NCBI GenBank assembly: GCA_007827375.1
Contig: VISH01000001.1
Location: forward strand, 434,001-498,000
From: Alteromonadaceae bacterium 2753L.S.0a.02
Lineage (GTDB): Bacteria > Pseudomonadota > Gammaproteobacteria > Pseudomonadales > Cellvibrionaceae
Reading direction: 5' to 3'
DNA length: 64,000 bases
Shown: positions 34,256 to 43,772 of the stretch, piece by piece
How positions within the stretch are numbered: position 1 is the first letter of the stretch
Layout of the letters: each line of letters starts with the position of its first letter
Program-made: the position numbers and the translations under genes
Notes under the pieces: model-generated
Told to the model about the DNA's origin: nothing
What the model saw: the letters and a program-made list of their open reading frames with translations, nothing else
Database searches by the model: none

Positions 34256-35248
34256 ATGGAAAGGATGAAAAATTTAAATCCCAAACCCCTAGCCACACTG
34301 CTTACAGTAAGTTTGTTAGGCGCATGCTCAGGCGGAAATTCCGACGGCGACAAAGGTATTTCACTCCCCGGTGATGCGAACAATGCCCAGGTAATTGCCG
34401 AGGATATATTCATCGACGAAATTACCCGCAGCGATGGAACCTGGCGTATCGTCGGTTCCGGCTCCGTTTCATATGATGCCGAAGCTAACGACTTATACAA
34501 AGTGGAAGGCGACGTTGAAATCAGTACACTCATTGCCTTCGATAAAATCAGCAACACCGAAGGCTACGCGTATAGCTGTGCTGAGGAAGAGCCCACTTAC
34601 TACAATGAAACAACCGGATTGCCCAATGATGACGAAGATGAAACTTTTACCTGTGGTGATGGTAATGAGGAAAGAATTACCTACTCCAAATTTTCAGACA
34701 GTCATTATCGCTTTGAACTCAGTTGCAACAGCGAAATTCAAATGGCTTACGACTACATAAAAGTTAACAACCACAATCGACTCGATTATGGTTCGTTAAC
34801 CTTAAGCTCGCCCCAGCGAAGCGGTTTAAATTCCAACACGGCCTGCGCTGATATCGGCAACTCTGATTTAACAATAACAACCACCAATTTAAATTCAGAA
34901 ACCACCAGCAGAACAGTAGACAGCGGTTCGCTGGTAATGGCAGCGCCCTATGGCGATCACAAAATATTTGTAGAGATCAGCCTTAAGAACGGTATCGCGC
35001 CTGGCCTGTATGAAATCAGCGAAGCGGAAAGTAACAGCGAGAGCAATGATTTTGTTTTTGATATCGATATTTCCTCACTGGATTTCGAGGGCGCTGTGGA
35101 GGATATCCCCGAGACCCTTTCGGCGAAGTACGGCAGTGTTTCCATAGATACCTATAATTTTGATGATCACACGGTAAGTGGAAGCTTCGACATTACCACC
35201 TACGAAGACGAAAACATTCAGGCAACATTTAATTTTCGCCTGGATTAA
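34256..35248 (+). CDS. Orphan lipoprotein of unknown function
   Basis: A 330-residue acidic lipoprotein; lipobox LLGAC ends the signal. The start could be 34256 (AAGGA close upstream) or the ATG three codons later. The mature part is Asp/Glu/Ser/Thr-rich and beta-strand-like, with four cysteines in two spaced pairs (SCAEEE, TCGDGN, SCNSE, ACADIG). I recognise no domain. Possibly a secreted or surface-bound accessory protein. A near-perfect 16-bp inverted repeat follows the stop. Confidence 0.7.
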   Translation: MERMKNLNPKPLATLLTVSLLGACSGGNSDGDKGISLPGDANNAQVIAEDIFIDEITRSDGTWRIVGSGSVSYDAEANDLYKVEGDVEISTLIAFDKISNTEGYAYSCAEEEPTYYNETTGLPNDDEDETFTCGDGNEERITYSKFSDSHYRFELSCNSEIQMAYDYIKVNNHNRLDYGSLTLSSPQRSGLNSNTACADIGNSDLTITTTNLNSETTSRTVDSGSLVMAAPYGDHKIFVEISLKNGIAPGLYEISEAESNSESNDFVFDIDISSLDFEGAVEDIPETLSAKYGSVSIDTYNFDDHTVSGSFDITTYEDENIQATFNFRLD

Positions 35249-35254
35249 ACACCC

Positions 35255-35297
35255 CCCCTTGGAATCTGGCGACTTAGCTTTGCCAGATTCTAAGGGG
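35255..35297 (+). terminator. Strong hairpin after the orphan lipoprotein gene
   Basis: A 16-bp stem, CCCCTTGGAATCTGGC (35255-35270) against GCCAGATTCTAAGGGG (35282-35297) with a single G-T pair and an 11-nt loop, starts 7 bp after the stop codon. No clear T-run follows, so it could act as a mRNA 3' stabiliser rather than an intrinsic terminator. Confidence 0.5.
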
Positions 35298-35366
35298 CAA
35301 TAATGAATTCCCCCTCTTAAGCGAACAGTTTTTTACGGCTTTCAGCGCGGCACCCCCATCATTCAA

Positions 35367-35384
35367 TTGTCATACGCCTGTCAC
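35367..35384 (+). promoter_or_regulatory. Candidate Pho box upstream of phoD
   Basis: TTGTCATACGCCTGTCAC: both PhoB half-sites (TTGTCAT and CTGTCAC) at the correct 11-bp phase; 14 of 18 positions fit CTGTCATAWAWCTGTCAY. It lies about 45 bp before the PhoD start codon, so it probably makes phoD phosphate-starvation inducible. Confidence 0.65.
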
Positions 35385-35428
35385 CAATGCCCCCAATACT
35401 CGGGCAGCTTATATTTTGGGGGAACGAT

Positions 35429-37210
35429 ATGCCAGTTATCACACGACGAAAATTTGTGCACACCGGCTTGGCCGGTTTGGGTTCAATTTATGTAACGACA
35501 CTGTTGCCCGGTTGCAGTGGCGACGACGATGAGCCATTAGGGGACGGAAGTTTTGAACATGGCGTTGCCTCTGGCGACCCCTTAAGCGATAGCGTTATTT
35601 TGTGGACACGCGTAAGCCCCGCATCGGGCATGCCCGATTCTGTGCGAGTGCAATGGGAATTCGCCACTGATGCCGATTTCAACCATGTTATCGCCCGCGA
35701 AACAGGGGAAGCAAAACTCGCCACGGACTATACCGTAAAAGTCGATATGCGCGGCCTGGATGCCGACAGCCACTACTTTTACCGTTTTAAAACTGCAGCG
35801 GCGACATCCGCCGTGGGTAAAACCCGTACCCTGCCCGAATTATCGGCGCAACAGCTCAGCATGGGGGTGATATCCTGTTCCAATTTCCCCGCCGGTTACT
35901 TCCATGTTTATGACATGCTTGCCACCAAAGGCTTCGATTTAATTTTGCATCTCGGCGATTATATTTACGAGTATGGCAGTGACGGCTATGCGTCTGAACA
36001 GGCAGAGCAAATGGGGCGAGTCGTTCAACCCGCCAATGAACTGCTCACACTCAGCGACTACCGCACCCGCTATGCGCAGTACCGCAGCGATGCCGCGTTA
36101 CAGCGCGCCCATGCCGCAGCGCCCTTTGTGGTTGTATGGGATGACCATGAGGTTGCCAACGATGCCTGGGAACACGGTGCGGAAAATCATTCCGACGATG
36201 AAGGCCCTTACGCCGATCGTAAATTGGCGGCACTGCGCGCTTACTTCGAATGGCTGCCAATCCGTCCACTGGATGCCACCAGCAACGACGACTTGGCAAC
36301 ACCCTCCAGTATTTACCGCCAATTTCAGTGGGGAGATCTCGCCAATATTCTCATGCTCGACACCCGCCACGAAGCCCGTGACGAACCTCTCGAGCTCAGT
36401 GGTTTTTTCAATGCCACAAGCGGTACTTTTGATTTTGAGGGATTATTTACGGCCATCAATAACCCCGAGCGGGAACTGCTGGGGAGTGAACAGGAAACCT
36501 GGCTGCAACAGGCCATCGCCACCTCATCTGCCACCTGGCAATTGCTGGGGCAGCAAATTTTAATGGGCAAAATGTTTTTACCTTTTGCCATTGCCACTCA
36601 GCAAATGAGCATCGAGCAATATGCCATGCTCGGTCAATTGGCAATTCTCGCAGCACGGGCGCAACAAAATGACCCAACCCTAACGACCGAAGAACTCAGT
36701 TATTTACAACAAAATCAGGCCTTACTCAGCGATGAAGTTCTGGCCCTCTTACAGGCGCCAGCCATTCCCTACAACCTCGACGCCTGGGATGGTTTTGCTG
36801 CGGCACGCGAACGCGTATTGCAAATTGCCAAGCAGGCTAACGCCAACCTGGTGGTGTTGGCGGGTGATACGCACAATGCCTGGGCCAACGAAATTAGTGA
36901 TGCCAGCAACGAAAAAGTCGCTGTTGAATTCGCCGCATCCTCGGTGAGTTCGCCTGGCCTCGAGGAATATTTAGGAATCGCCGTTGAAGATTATGCGGCC
37001 GTTGAAGCGGGTATTGTAAATCTGGTGGAAGGGCTTAAGTATATGAACGCGGGCGATCGCGGCGTATTGGGTCTGGACATAAATCACGAAAGAATTATCG
37101 CCACCTGGGAATTTGTGTCTTCAGTAAAAGAGCCTGAATACAATTTACTCACTGCACGCAGCAAACAATTGCAGCTTAACGCAGGCAGCAAGACACTCGA
37201 AGAAATCTAA
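35429..37210 (+). CDS. phoD: Alkaline phosphatase/phosphodiesterase PhoD, Tat-exported
   Basis: A 593-residue enzyme from the ATG at 35429 (GGGGGA five bases upstream; a longer in-frame start at 35387 would hide the signal). It releases phosphate from monoesters and diesters outside the inner membrane. N terminus: Tat motif TRRKF, hydrophobic stretch and a lipobox-like LLPGC. PhoD core: FEHGVASGDPLSDSVILWTRVSP, then SCSNFPAGYFHVYDMLA, LILHLGDYIYEYG, VVWDDHEVANDAW, LMLDTRHEARDE and LVVLAGDTHNAW, together giving the Fe/Ca ligands. A likely Pho box precedes it. The insertion with QQMSIEQYAML is variable in the family. Confidence 0.95.
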   Translation: MPVITRRKFVHTGLAGLGSIYVTTLLPGCSGDDDEPLGDGSFEHGVASGDPLSDSVILWTRVSPASGMPDSVRVQWEFATDADFNHVIARETGEAKLATDYTVKVDMRGLDADSHYFYRFKTAAATSAVGKTRTLPELSAQQLSMGVISCSNFPAGYFHVYDMLATKGFDLILHLGDYIYEYGSDGYASEQAEQMGRVVQPANELLTLSDYRTRYAQYRSDAALQRAHAAAPFVVVWDDHEVANDAWEHGAENHSDDEGPYADRKLAALRAYFEWLPIRPLDATSNDDLATPSSIYRQFQWGDLANILMLDTRHEARDEPLELSGFFNATSGTFDFEGLFTAINNPERELLGSEQETWLQQAIATSSATWQLLGQQILMGKMFLPFAIATQQMSIEQYAMLGQLAILAARAQQNDPTLTTEELSYLQQNQALLSDEVLALLQAPAIPYNLDAWDGFAAARERVLQIAKQANANLVVLAGDTHNAWANEISDASNEKVAVEFAASSVSSPGLEEYLGIAVEDYAAVEAGIVNLVEGLKYMNAGDRGVLGLDINHERIIATWEFVSSVKEPEYNLLTARSKQLQLNAGSKTLEEI

Positions 37211-37392
37211 GAAAGCTCTGAAAACGCAGGCGTGCTTGTGGATGCTGGGTTAAAAAACCAGCAGCCGCAGCTGCGCCGGCACTTGAATCAAACAGAGAAG
37301 CGTATTTGCCCGCTTGAATGGCCGGCCAGGCAATCGCCGAACGCCACCTATATCTCCCCTACGTCATCAAGGCTTGGAAACCCGCAGCTACC

Positions 37393-37859
37393 CCAGGTCA
37401 GGACGACCACCCCAGCGCCAGGACGCATAAACATCGATCCAGGAAGGGTCCCGCAGTGCCAGGAAGGGTCACCGGCCGCCTGGACGACCGCCCCAGCGCC
37501 AGGACGCACAAACATCGCGCCAGGAAGGGTCACCGCTTGCCAGGGAGGGGTCCCGCAGTGCCAGGAAGTAGCGCCCCAGCTGCAAGGATGCCGTCACCCA
37601 CCGCCAGGACGGGTCACCCTGCGCCAGGAAGCAGTCACCGGGCGTCAAAGACGCTGTCACCGAGCGCCAGGACGGGTCACCCAGCGCCAGGAAAGCCTGC
37701 CCGACGACCAGGAAGCATCGCCGAACCGCCAGGACACGCTCCCGCGCCGCCAGGACGGGTGTCGGAGCGCCTGGAGCTAGTTACCCTGCGCCAGGAACTA
37801 GTCACCCTGCGCCTGGAACCTCTGGCTGGATGACAGGAAGCCATTGTGATGCTGCCTGG
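37393..37859. repeat. Phased 20-21 bp repeat array with CCWGG core
   Basis: Twenty exact CCWGG sites were counted at 37393, 37418, 37439, 37459, 37479, 37499, 37520, 37540, 37561, 37604, 37624, 37667, 37687, 37708, 37729, 37750, 37770, 37791, 37812 and 37855. Neighbouring sites are 20 or 21 bp apart (25 for the first), and three 43-bp gaps each hold a decayed unit. The best unit is close to GCGCCAGGACGGGTCACCCT. Mixed 20 and 21-bp steps break any reading frame, so the long overlapping open frames here (37232-37780, 37318-37833 and antisense ones) look like by-products of repeats and base composition. The 20-21 bp period is two turns of the DNA helix, placing all cores on one face. Confidence 0.8.
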
Positions 37860-37993
37860 ATGAGGCTCGCCGGATAATTGAGGCCATGAACTCAGTGAAA
37901 TGAGGGCTGCTTAATGAGTTGGCAAATAGACTTTTTTTCATTGACGGCGCTTAAGCGCGGTTGGGGAAGCTCTAAATTACCTGCTTTTGGAAA

Positions 37994-38017
37994 AACACCG
38001 CCCCTGCGGGCGGTGTT
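37994..38017 (-). terminator. Rho-independent terminator of the GH9 gene
   Basis: Perfect 10-bp stem AACACCGCCC / GGGCGGTGTT with a 4-nt loop; on the minus strand it runs into a T-tract. It is just past the GH9 stop at 38025. Confidence 0.9.
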
Positions 38018-38024
38018 ATTTTGC

Positions 38025-40628
38025 TTAACGACTCGCACAAAATCCTACAGAAGTGTTGCGTTCGCCTGGCTGTAGCAAGGCATTCCAACTCACGCCAGAA
38101 ATAGTGAGAGTGCTGCCAGACTGCATCCAATCACCATTCCAAAGGTTGGTGATCGAGCCTTGAATGGAAACAGACACGTTCCAGGTTGCCGCGCTTTGAC
38201 CGGTATTTTCCAACACTAAACCGGCACAGTAACCTGCCCCCCAATCGTTATTGATTACCACGTTAGCAGTCACACCACCGACTCCGCCAGAGGAACTGCT
38301 ACTTGAGCTGCTTGAGGATGAGGAACTGCTGCTCGAACTACTGGAGCTCGAGGACGAGCTACTGGAAGTAGAACTGGTCGACGACGAACTGCTCGATGAA
38401 CTGCTCGAAGACGAGCTACTGGTAGACGTACTTGAGCTGGAAGAACTGCTGGAGGAACTGGAACTTGAACTGGAGCTTGAACTGCTGCTGGTGCTACCAC
38501 CGGGTTCAGCTCCCCAGACCAAATTAAAGTCTGCGTCGTACAGGGCAATATTATTGGCGAATTCGAAGGTAGTACCGTTTAAACCCTGTGCGGATGGATC
38601 GTTGCTGAAATCCCAACCGCTCTTCACGTAGTCACCCACATAGATTTCCATGATTGCGGATTTTTGCACATCACCCACCGGCGAAATAGTGCCGCTGGTA
38701 CCTTCTATGTAATAAATACCGGGTTCGGTGCCCCATTTATCCAGCTTTATTTGATTTTTATTCGAAGAATCATAGTAGGCCGATAGCACCAAATTATTGG
38801 GATCGTAACCCGCAGCCACTTCATCGCTTAAATCGAGGAAATAGCGGAAGGTGGCATCGGTAATTTCACGCGGCGGATAGTTGCTTTCGTTGATCATTTT
38901 TATATTCAACAAAGCACCGGATTGTCGTGAATCGCCATTGGGATAGGCCACTTTGGCTTTTACAAATACCTCTGGAATGGAGGTATCCACCGGCTCGGGG
39001 AAATTCGCCAAGGGTGAACCACCGTGAATTGCCACCAAACCGGCAAGCGCTCCGGTAAGCCCGGCGTTCATATCGGTGGCAACTTCCGTCATGGGGAAAT
39101 CAGCGCGATCGCTGGAAAAACTGTCGTCGTCGCCCGGCCCACCGGAAATTGCGCCATAAAGAATGTTGCGCGGAACTTCCGGGTCGTTAATGTCGTTGCG
39201 ACTGCTGCCGTGTGACGAACGGTGATGTGCAGCTAATTGCCAGTTGTCACTGTAACCTACCATGTAACTCATATTGGCGGGGTTGTCACCCAGCACGTAA
39301 TTCATTTGCGCCGTCGCAAAATTGGCGAGCTCATTCTGAAAATCACTGGATTTCGATTGAGATACCAAATAATTACGATGCACCAAGGCAACCATTGACA
39401 CCATCGCAGTCGCCCGTGCCGAAGCAAAACCGTCCAGATAAATCATGCCGCCCGGGGTGTAGTTTTTATTGTGCAATAACTCATTTAAGTAATTGGTACA
39501 GTGGGCTTCATAATCGTAATACCCATCGTAACGTTCACTATCGGGAATGATGGTATCTTGCGCGTAACTTGGCATTACACTGATTTTTTCCATCAAATAG
39601 TAAACAGCATTACGAATATCATCCCAAGCGGGATACCAGGCAAAATGGCCAGTGTTACCGGCAATTTCGCTGTAATTTTCCTCGGCTTTATGAAGATAAT
39701 CGGCATCGCCCGTGGCGATATACAACCAGCCGGCGGCCCAGGGAATTTCGTCTTTGGCGCCCGATGAAGAGTTGTAGTAATTCATCGCATAATTATTGCC
39801 CTGATCATCCACCAGCGAATTGGTGTAAGTACCCGGGTTGGGATCTTTGCCGCCATGATCAAAATCTTTAGTACGATAGGCAAAATCAAAAAGCTGTTTA
39901 GCGTGTTTTAGAAGTTCGGCAGCGTACACGCCATCTTGCGGATCATTTACAGCATTTTTTTCAAACGCCATAGAGGCAATGGTTAAAGCTGCGGCCGTTT
40001 GCCCGACCAGATCAGCGCCGGGATTTTCCAGAGTTAATTTAAGTGCAGGGCGGTATTTTTCGGCACCGTGCTCACGCTTTAATTGCAGCGCCTGAGTTTC
40101 GGGTGGCGCCCACAATGAATGGTCAATAATGCCGTCACCCACCTGACCGTAAAATTCAAATTCGGCGACATGCGCCTTTAAAAAGTAATCACTTACCCAG
40201 CGCAGATTATCCAGCGCATATTTAAGCTGCCCGGATTCTTCATAGGCGTCCCAGAATTCCAAAACACCCCAGCCTACAACGCTGGCGGAAAATGCCATCG
40301 GCAAGCCGAATTTCACGTGGTCGCCGGCGTCGTGCCACCCACCGGTAAGATCGAGATTAATAAATTCACCATATTGGTTGTATTTACCATCGTCCAGATA
40401 AGAATCGCCACGCCAGGGAATACGGTTTGGTAAAAATCCATTGTGAAGATTATTGGCTAGAAAGTTATTATCGGCGTCGGGCAGCGGCCCGGAGCGTTGC
40501 GCCTCGTAAAAATAAATGGATTTTTGCAAGGCTTCTGCATAGTTTTGTTCCGCAGATTGCGCATTCACCGCACTGAGTGCCGTAGCAGCAACAATAAGCG
40601 CAATATGTGTCTTTAGTTTGCGAGACAT
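38025..40628 (-). CDS. Secreted GH9 endoglucanase with CBM3c and CBM2
   Basis: An 867-residue cellulase (ATG at 40628, GGAGGA upstream; the first in-frame start four codons earlier is less likely). The signal peptide ends near AQSA. The GH9 catalytic domain (about 27-545) has GGWHDAGDHVKFGLP with Asp100 and Asp103, the HHRSSHGS stretch, and the acid Glu515 in ADFPMTEVATDMNAG. Residues about 565-720 are a CBM3c-type module (FVKAKVAYPNGDSRQSG), which is typical of processive GH9 enzymes; then a poly-Ser linker of about 65 residues and a C-terminal CBM2 (last 80 residues, ending SVGFCASR). It acts on cellulose outside the cell. Confidence 0.94.
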   Translation of the reverse strand: MSRKLKTHIALIVAATALSAVNAQSAEQNYAEALQKSIYFYEAQRSGPLPDADNNFLANNLHNGFLPNRIPWRGDSYLDDGKYNQYGEFINLDLTGGWHDAGDHVKFGLPMAFSASVVGWGVLEFWDAYEESGQLKYALDNLRWVSDYFLKAHVAEFEFYGQVGDGIIDHSLWAPPETQALQLKREHGAEKYRPALKLTLENPGADLVGQTAAALTIASMAFEKNAVNDPQDGVYAAELLKHAKQLFDFAYRTKDFDHGGKDPNPGTYTNSLVDDQGNNYAMNYYNSSSGAKDEIPWAAGWLYIATGDADYLHKAEENYSEIAGNTGHFAWYPAWDDIRNAVYYLMEKISVMPSYAQDTIIPDSERYDGYYDYEAHCTNYLNELLHNKNYTPGGMIYLDGFASARATAMVSMVALVHRNYLVSQSKSSDFQNELANFATAQMNYVLGDNPANMSYMVGYSDNWQLAAHHRSSHGSSRNDINDPEVPRNILYGAISGGPGDDDSFSSDRADFPMTEVATDMNAGLTGALAGLVAIHGGSPLANFPEPVDTSIPEVFVKAKVAYPNGDSRQSGALLNIKMINESNYPPREITDATFRYFLDLSDEVAAGYDPNNLVLSAYYDSSNKNQIKLDKWGTEPGIYYIEGTSGTISPVGDVQKSAIMEIYVGDYVKSGWDFSNDPSAQGLNGTTFEFANNIALYDADFNLVWGAEPGGSTSSSSSSSSSSSSSSSSSSSSTSTSSSSSSSSSSSSSSTSSTSSSSSSSSSSSSSSSSSSSSSSSSSSGGVGGVTANVVINNDWGAGYCAGLVLENTGQSAATWNVSVSIQGSITNLWNGDWMQSGSTLTISGVSWNALLQPGERNTSVGFCASR

Positions 40629-41381
40629 TGAGTCCTCCAAGATAAAATCGCTCGTGACAGTCTTTTTTATGGTTATAGGCTGCTCGGGCGTTGTTAGGAA
40701 AAGTTTTTCGCAATCAACTTGCTATTGTTATTGTTTTGGGAAAAACCGGGAGCGCGTGAAGGACAATGAGAGTAAAGCAGCTGGAAAAAAAAGTAAAAAG
40801 CCTGAAGAGGTTTTTTGTAACCAATGTCGCCTGCGAATTTGATTTCGATTAAAGATTACAAAACTATAAAAATGGACATTTAAACGATTAAAAAACACAC
40901 CAAGGTTTAAAGATTTAATCTATAACCTTGCTCTCGCGCATTCAGGGCTTGAATAACTCTTGGCATTATAAAATCATAAAACAAAGCTTTGCTTTTCCTT
41001 GGGCGCTTTGAGAGAAGCCGAATAAACCTACTCCTATCGCACACAAGCGCTCAAACGGCGCAGCAAGCTGGGCCTTGCTATAACCTTGTTTTCAGCAGGG
41101 CTGATGCACGCAAAATCGTCCGAGGTACCCAAGCAAGGAATGCGATACAAAGCCATCACACGCCATTTCAACCTCTGGTTCACCCAACGCTTATCACTTG
41201 TGGCGCAAGATAAATAAGCATCGTGTCAGCCCGAAATACCGCCGAAACGGGTACCTGACGCAGTATTCAGCGCTGTCAGCCGCATTTGCGGGCATGGTTA
41301 TATAAATTTGACTTATGGTTGCGGTATCATTCCATATTAAGCATCCGCGACTTTAATACCCCAAGCAGGAAGGAGACTCCC
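40629..41381. other. Large intergenic region upstream of GH9
   Basis: About 750 bp, AT-rich in the first half. It contains an inverted repeat CAAGGTT (40901-40907) / AACCTTG (40924-40930), and an 11-bp direct repeat CTATAACCTTG at 40920-40930 and 41078-41088. The two short open frames (40618-40842 and 40989-41213) lack start signals and motifs and are not called. The minus-strand part must hold the GH9 promoter. Confidence 0.5.
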
Positions 41382-41798
41382 ATGGCAAACACGACCCGTG
41401 GTAGCTGTTTATGTGGCGAAGTAAGTTACGAACTGAGCGGTAACATTGGTTTATTCCAATATTGTCACTGTTCACGATGCCGTAAATTTACCGGCAGCGC
41501 CCATGGCGCAAACCTGTTCGTCGCTATCGATCAATTTAAGTGGCTTACCGGGGAAAATTTCGTGAGCACCTACTCGCCAGAATTCACCAAATATTTCGCC
41601 ACGGCGTTTTGCAAACAATGCGGCTCGTCGCTGCCTTGGCACTCAAAAAACGGCAAGGTGGTGATTGTACCTGCCGGAACATTGGATACGATGCCCGACA
41701 TTAAACCTATTCAAAATATTTTCTGCGCTTCACGCGCTGACTGGTATGTACCGCCGGCCGAGTTGCCAGAATACGATGAGCTGCCACCTCGGGCCTAG
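41382..41798 (+). CDS. GFA-family zinc protein (glutathione-dependent formaldehyde-activating-like)
   Basis: A 138-residue protein from the ATG at 41382, which has AAGGAG upstream; the frame extends 32 codons further but has no better start. Zinc ligands are seen as C-L-C-G, then C-H-C-S-R-C, then C-K-Q-C-G in the standard GFA order. The first GFA member was linked to S-hydroxymethylglutathione formation, but most members have no proven activity. No linked thiol or formaldehyde gene is nearby. Confidence 0.88.
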   Translation: MANTTRGSCLCGEVSYELSGNIGLFQYCHCSRCRKFTGSAHGANLFVAIDQFKWLTGENFVSTYSPEFTKYFATAFCKQCGSSLPWHSKNGKVVIVPAGTLDTMPDIKPIQNIFCASRADWYVPPAELPEYDELPPRA

Positions 41799-41979
41799 CG
41801 CTCAGCTCAAACTTGGTACTCATCTCGGGCTTAGTTCTCACTTAGGGTATAGCACGCACTTCGGGCCGCGAGTTTGCGTTGCAAGCTTACTCCTTCGAGC
41901 CTGAGTTTAAGGTTTCGCTTTCACACGTCCTTACCCAAAACAACCCCATTAGCCTCAACTCGCAAGGAACGATTTTAAA

Positions 41980-42906
41980 ATGTCCCACGCCATAGAAATT
42001 CGGGAAACCAGTAAAACCTACAAATCAGGATTTGTAGCGTTGCGTCACGTCGACCTCAGCATCGACAAGGGAGAAATATTTGCGCTACTTGGCCCCAACG
42101 GCGCGGGCAAGACCACACTCATTAGTATTATATGCGGCATCGTTAACGCAAGCGGTGGCAACATTTTTGTTAACGGAGCCGATATTCGCCGGCAATACCG
42201 CCAGGCGCGACAACAGATTGGTCTGGTACCTCAAGAACTGGCGTTGAGCATGTTTGAGTCGGTTTGGGCCACCGTAAAATTCAGTCGCGGCCTGTATGGT
42301 AAAAAACCCGACGACAACTACCTGGAAAAACTGCTGCGCCAGTTGAGTTTGTGGGAAAAAAAAGACAACACCATTATGTCGTTGTCTGGAGGCATGAAAC
42401 GCCGGGTACTCATTGCCAAAGCTCTCGCCCATCAACCGTATATTCTTTTTCTGGATGAGCCCACAGCGGGTGTGGATGTCGAATTGCGCCAGGAAATGTG
42501 GCAAATGATAAAGGAGTTACGCGAAAGCGGTGTAACCGTGATACTTACCACCCACTATATCGACGAAGCCGAGGAAATGGCCGACCGCATAGGGGTTATC
42601 AACAAAGGTGAAATTGTACTTGTCGATAACAAAACCGCTCTTATGGAAAAGTTGGGCCGCAAACAACTCACCCTCGAATTACCACAAGCACTCAATGCAC
42701 TACCCAACACACTTCAAGCCTACCAGCTCGAGCTGGATGAATCAGGCACGCAAATAACTTACAACTTTAACTCTCAGGATGAAAACAACAACATACCCAC
42801 TCTGCTAAAAGCGCTACAGGAAGCCGGTATCGAATTTAAAGATTTACACACACAACAAAGTTCACTGGAAGATATTTTCGTGAGCCTGGTAGGAGGTAAG
42901 CAATGA
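41980..42906 (+). CDS. ABC exporter ATPase, YadG-like
   Basis: A 308-residue ATPase of an ABC-2 exporter, the same length as what I recall of E. coli YadG and with matching blocks: Walker A GPNGAGKTT, IGLVPQE, LSLWEKKDNTI, signature LSGGMKRRVLIAKAL, Walker B LFLDEPTAGVDVELR, and TTHYIDEAEEMADRIG. It overlaps the permease gene by four bases. The ribosome site AAGGA lies close upstream. Substrate unknown. Confidence 0.92.
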   Translation: MSHAIEIRETSKTYKSGFVALRHVDLSIDKGEIFALLGPNGAGKTTLISIICGIVNASGGNIFVNGADIRRQYRQARQQIGLVPQELALSMFESVWATVKFSRGLYGKKPDDNYLEKLLRQLSLWEKKDNTIMSLSGGMKRRVLIAKALAHQPYILFLDEPTAGVDVELRQEMWQMIKELRESGVTVILTTHYIDEAEEMADRIGVINKGEIVLVDNKTALMEKLGRKQLTLELPQALNALPNTLQAYQLELDESGTQITYNFNSQDENNNIPTLLKALQEAGIEFKDLHTQQSSLEDIFVSLVGGKQ

Positions 42907-43664
42907 ACTGGCAAGCCATAAAAGCGATTTACCGGTTTGAAATGGCACGCACCGGGCGCACGCTGATGCAGAGCATAGCCACGCCGGTGCTTTCCACATC
43001 GCTGTATTTTATTGTGTTCGGTTCAGCGATCGGCTCACGCATGGTGGCTATCGACGGCGTGGACTACGGTGCGTTTATTGTGCCGGGTTTAATTATGTTG
43101 TCACTGCTTACCGAAAGTATTTCCAACTCCGCATTCGGCATACACATGCCGCGCTTTACCGGCGCCATTTACGAAATACTCGCAGCTCCGATTTCAGCAT
43201 TGGAAACGGTCATCGCCTTTGTGGGTGCTGCGGCCACCAAATCGGTCATACTGGGGCTGATCATTCTAGCCACCGCGCGGGTGTTTGTAGACTACGATAT
43301 CGCGCACCCCTTGCTGATGTTGCTGTTCCTGGTATTAACTGCAGTTACCTTTTGTATGTTCGGTTTTATTATTGGTATCTGGGCAGATGGCTTCGAAAAA
43401 TTACAGATCATTCCCATGATGGTAATCACCCCGCTCACCTTTTTAGGGGGTACTTTCTACTCCATAGAAATGCTACCACCGTTTTGGCAAACCGTAACTT
43501 TGTTTAACCCCGTGGTGTATTTGGTGAGCGGTTTTCGCTGGGCTTTTTATGAGTCTTCGGATGTTTCTGTTGCGGTGAGCTTGGGGATGATATTGGTGTT
43601 TTTAGCCATTTGCCTGGCGATCGTGATGCTTATTTTCCGCAGCGGTTACAAGTTGAAGAACTAG
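42903..43664 (+). CDS. ABC-2 type permease, YadH-like
   Basis: A 253-residue permease that pairs with the preceding ATPase. About six transmembrane helices; blocks such as GVDYGAFIVPGLIMLSLL, IYEILAAPIS, PLTFLGGTFYSIEMLPPFWQ and NPVVYLVSGFRWAFY are typical of YadH-type permeases. The ATG lies inside the end of the ATPase gene. Confidence 0.92.
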   Translation: MNWQAIKAIYRFEMARTGRTLMQSIATPVLSTSLYFIVFGSAIGSRMVAIDGVDYGAFIVPGLIMLSLLTESISNSAFGIHMPRFTGAIYEILAAPISALETVIAFVGAAATKSVILGLIILATARVFVDYDIAHPLLMLLFLVLTAVTFCMFGFIIGIWADGFEKLQIIPMMVITPLTFLGGTFYSIEMLPPFWQTVTLFNPVVYLVSGFRWAFYESSDVSVAVSLGMILVFLAICLAIVMLIFRSGYKLKN

Positions 43665-43772
43665 CAGCGGCAGAAAATTCTGGGGCGATCAATAGTGTCT
43701 GAGCTCCGGTGAGCTCGCCCGAGTTTGCGTATGGGAATACCCGCCTTAGCACTCAAAATGCACGCTAAAATT

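Noticed and set aside
37232..37833. Two long overlapping plus-strand frames (182 and 171 codons) with R-Q-E and heptad-like repeats, plus antisense frames with DPSWR repeats
   Set aside because: All arise from the 20-21 bp array. Units of mixed 20 and 21 bp break the frame, there is no ribosome site or signal, and several frames are open at once as expected of GC-rich repeats.
37393..37859. CRISPR array
   Set aside because: Units are about 20 bp with no fixed repeat and unique spacers, and no cas gene is nearby.
41800..41880. Short 18-bp degenerate repeats after the GFA gene (LSSHLG/YSTHFG-like in one frame)
   Set aside because: Only about three poorly matching units; could be chance and has no supported gene.
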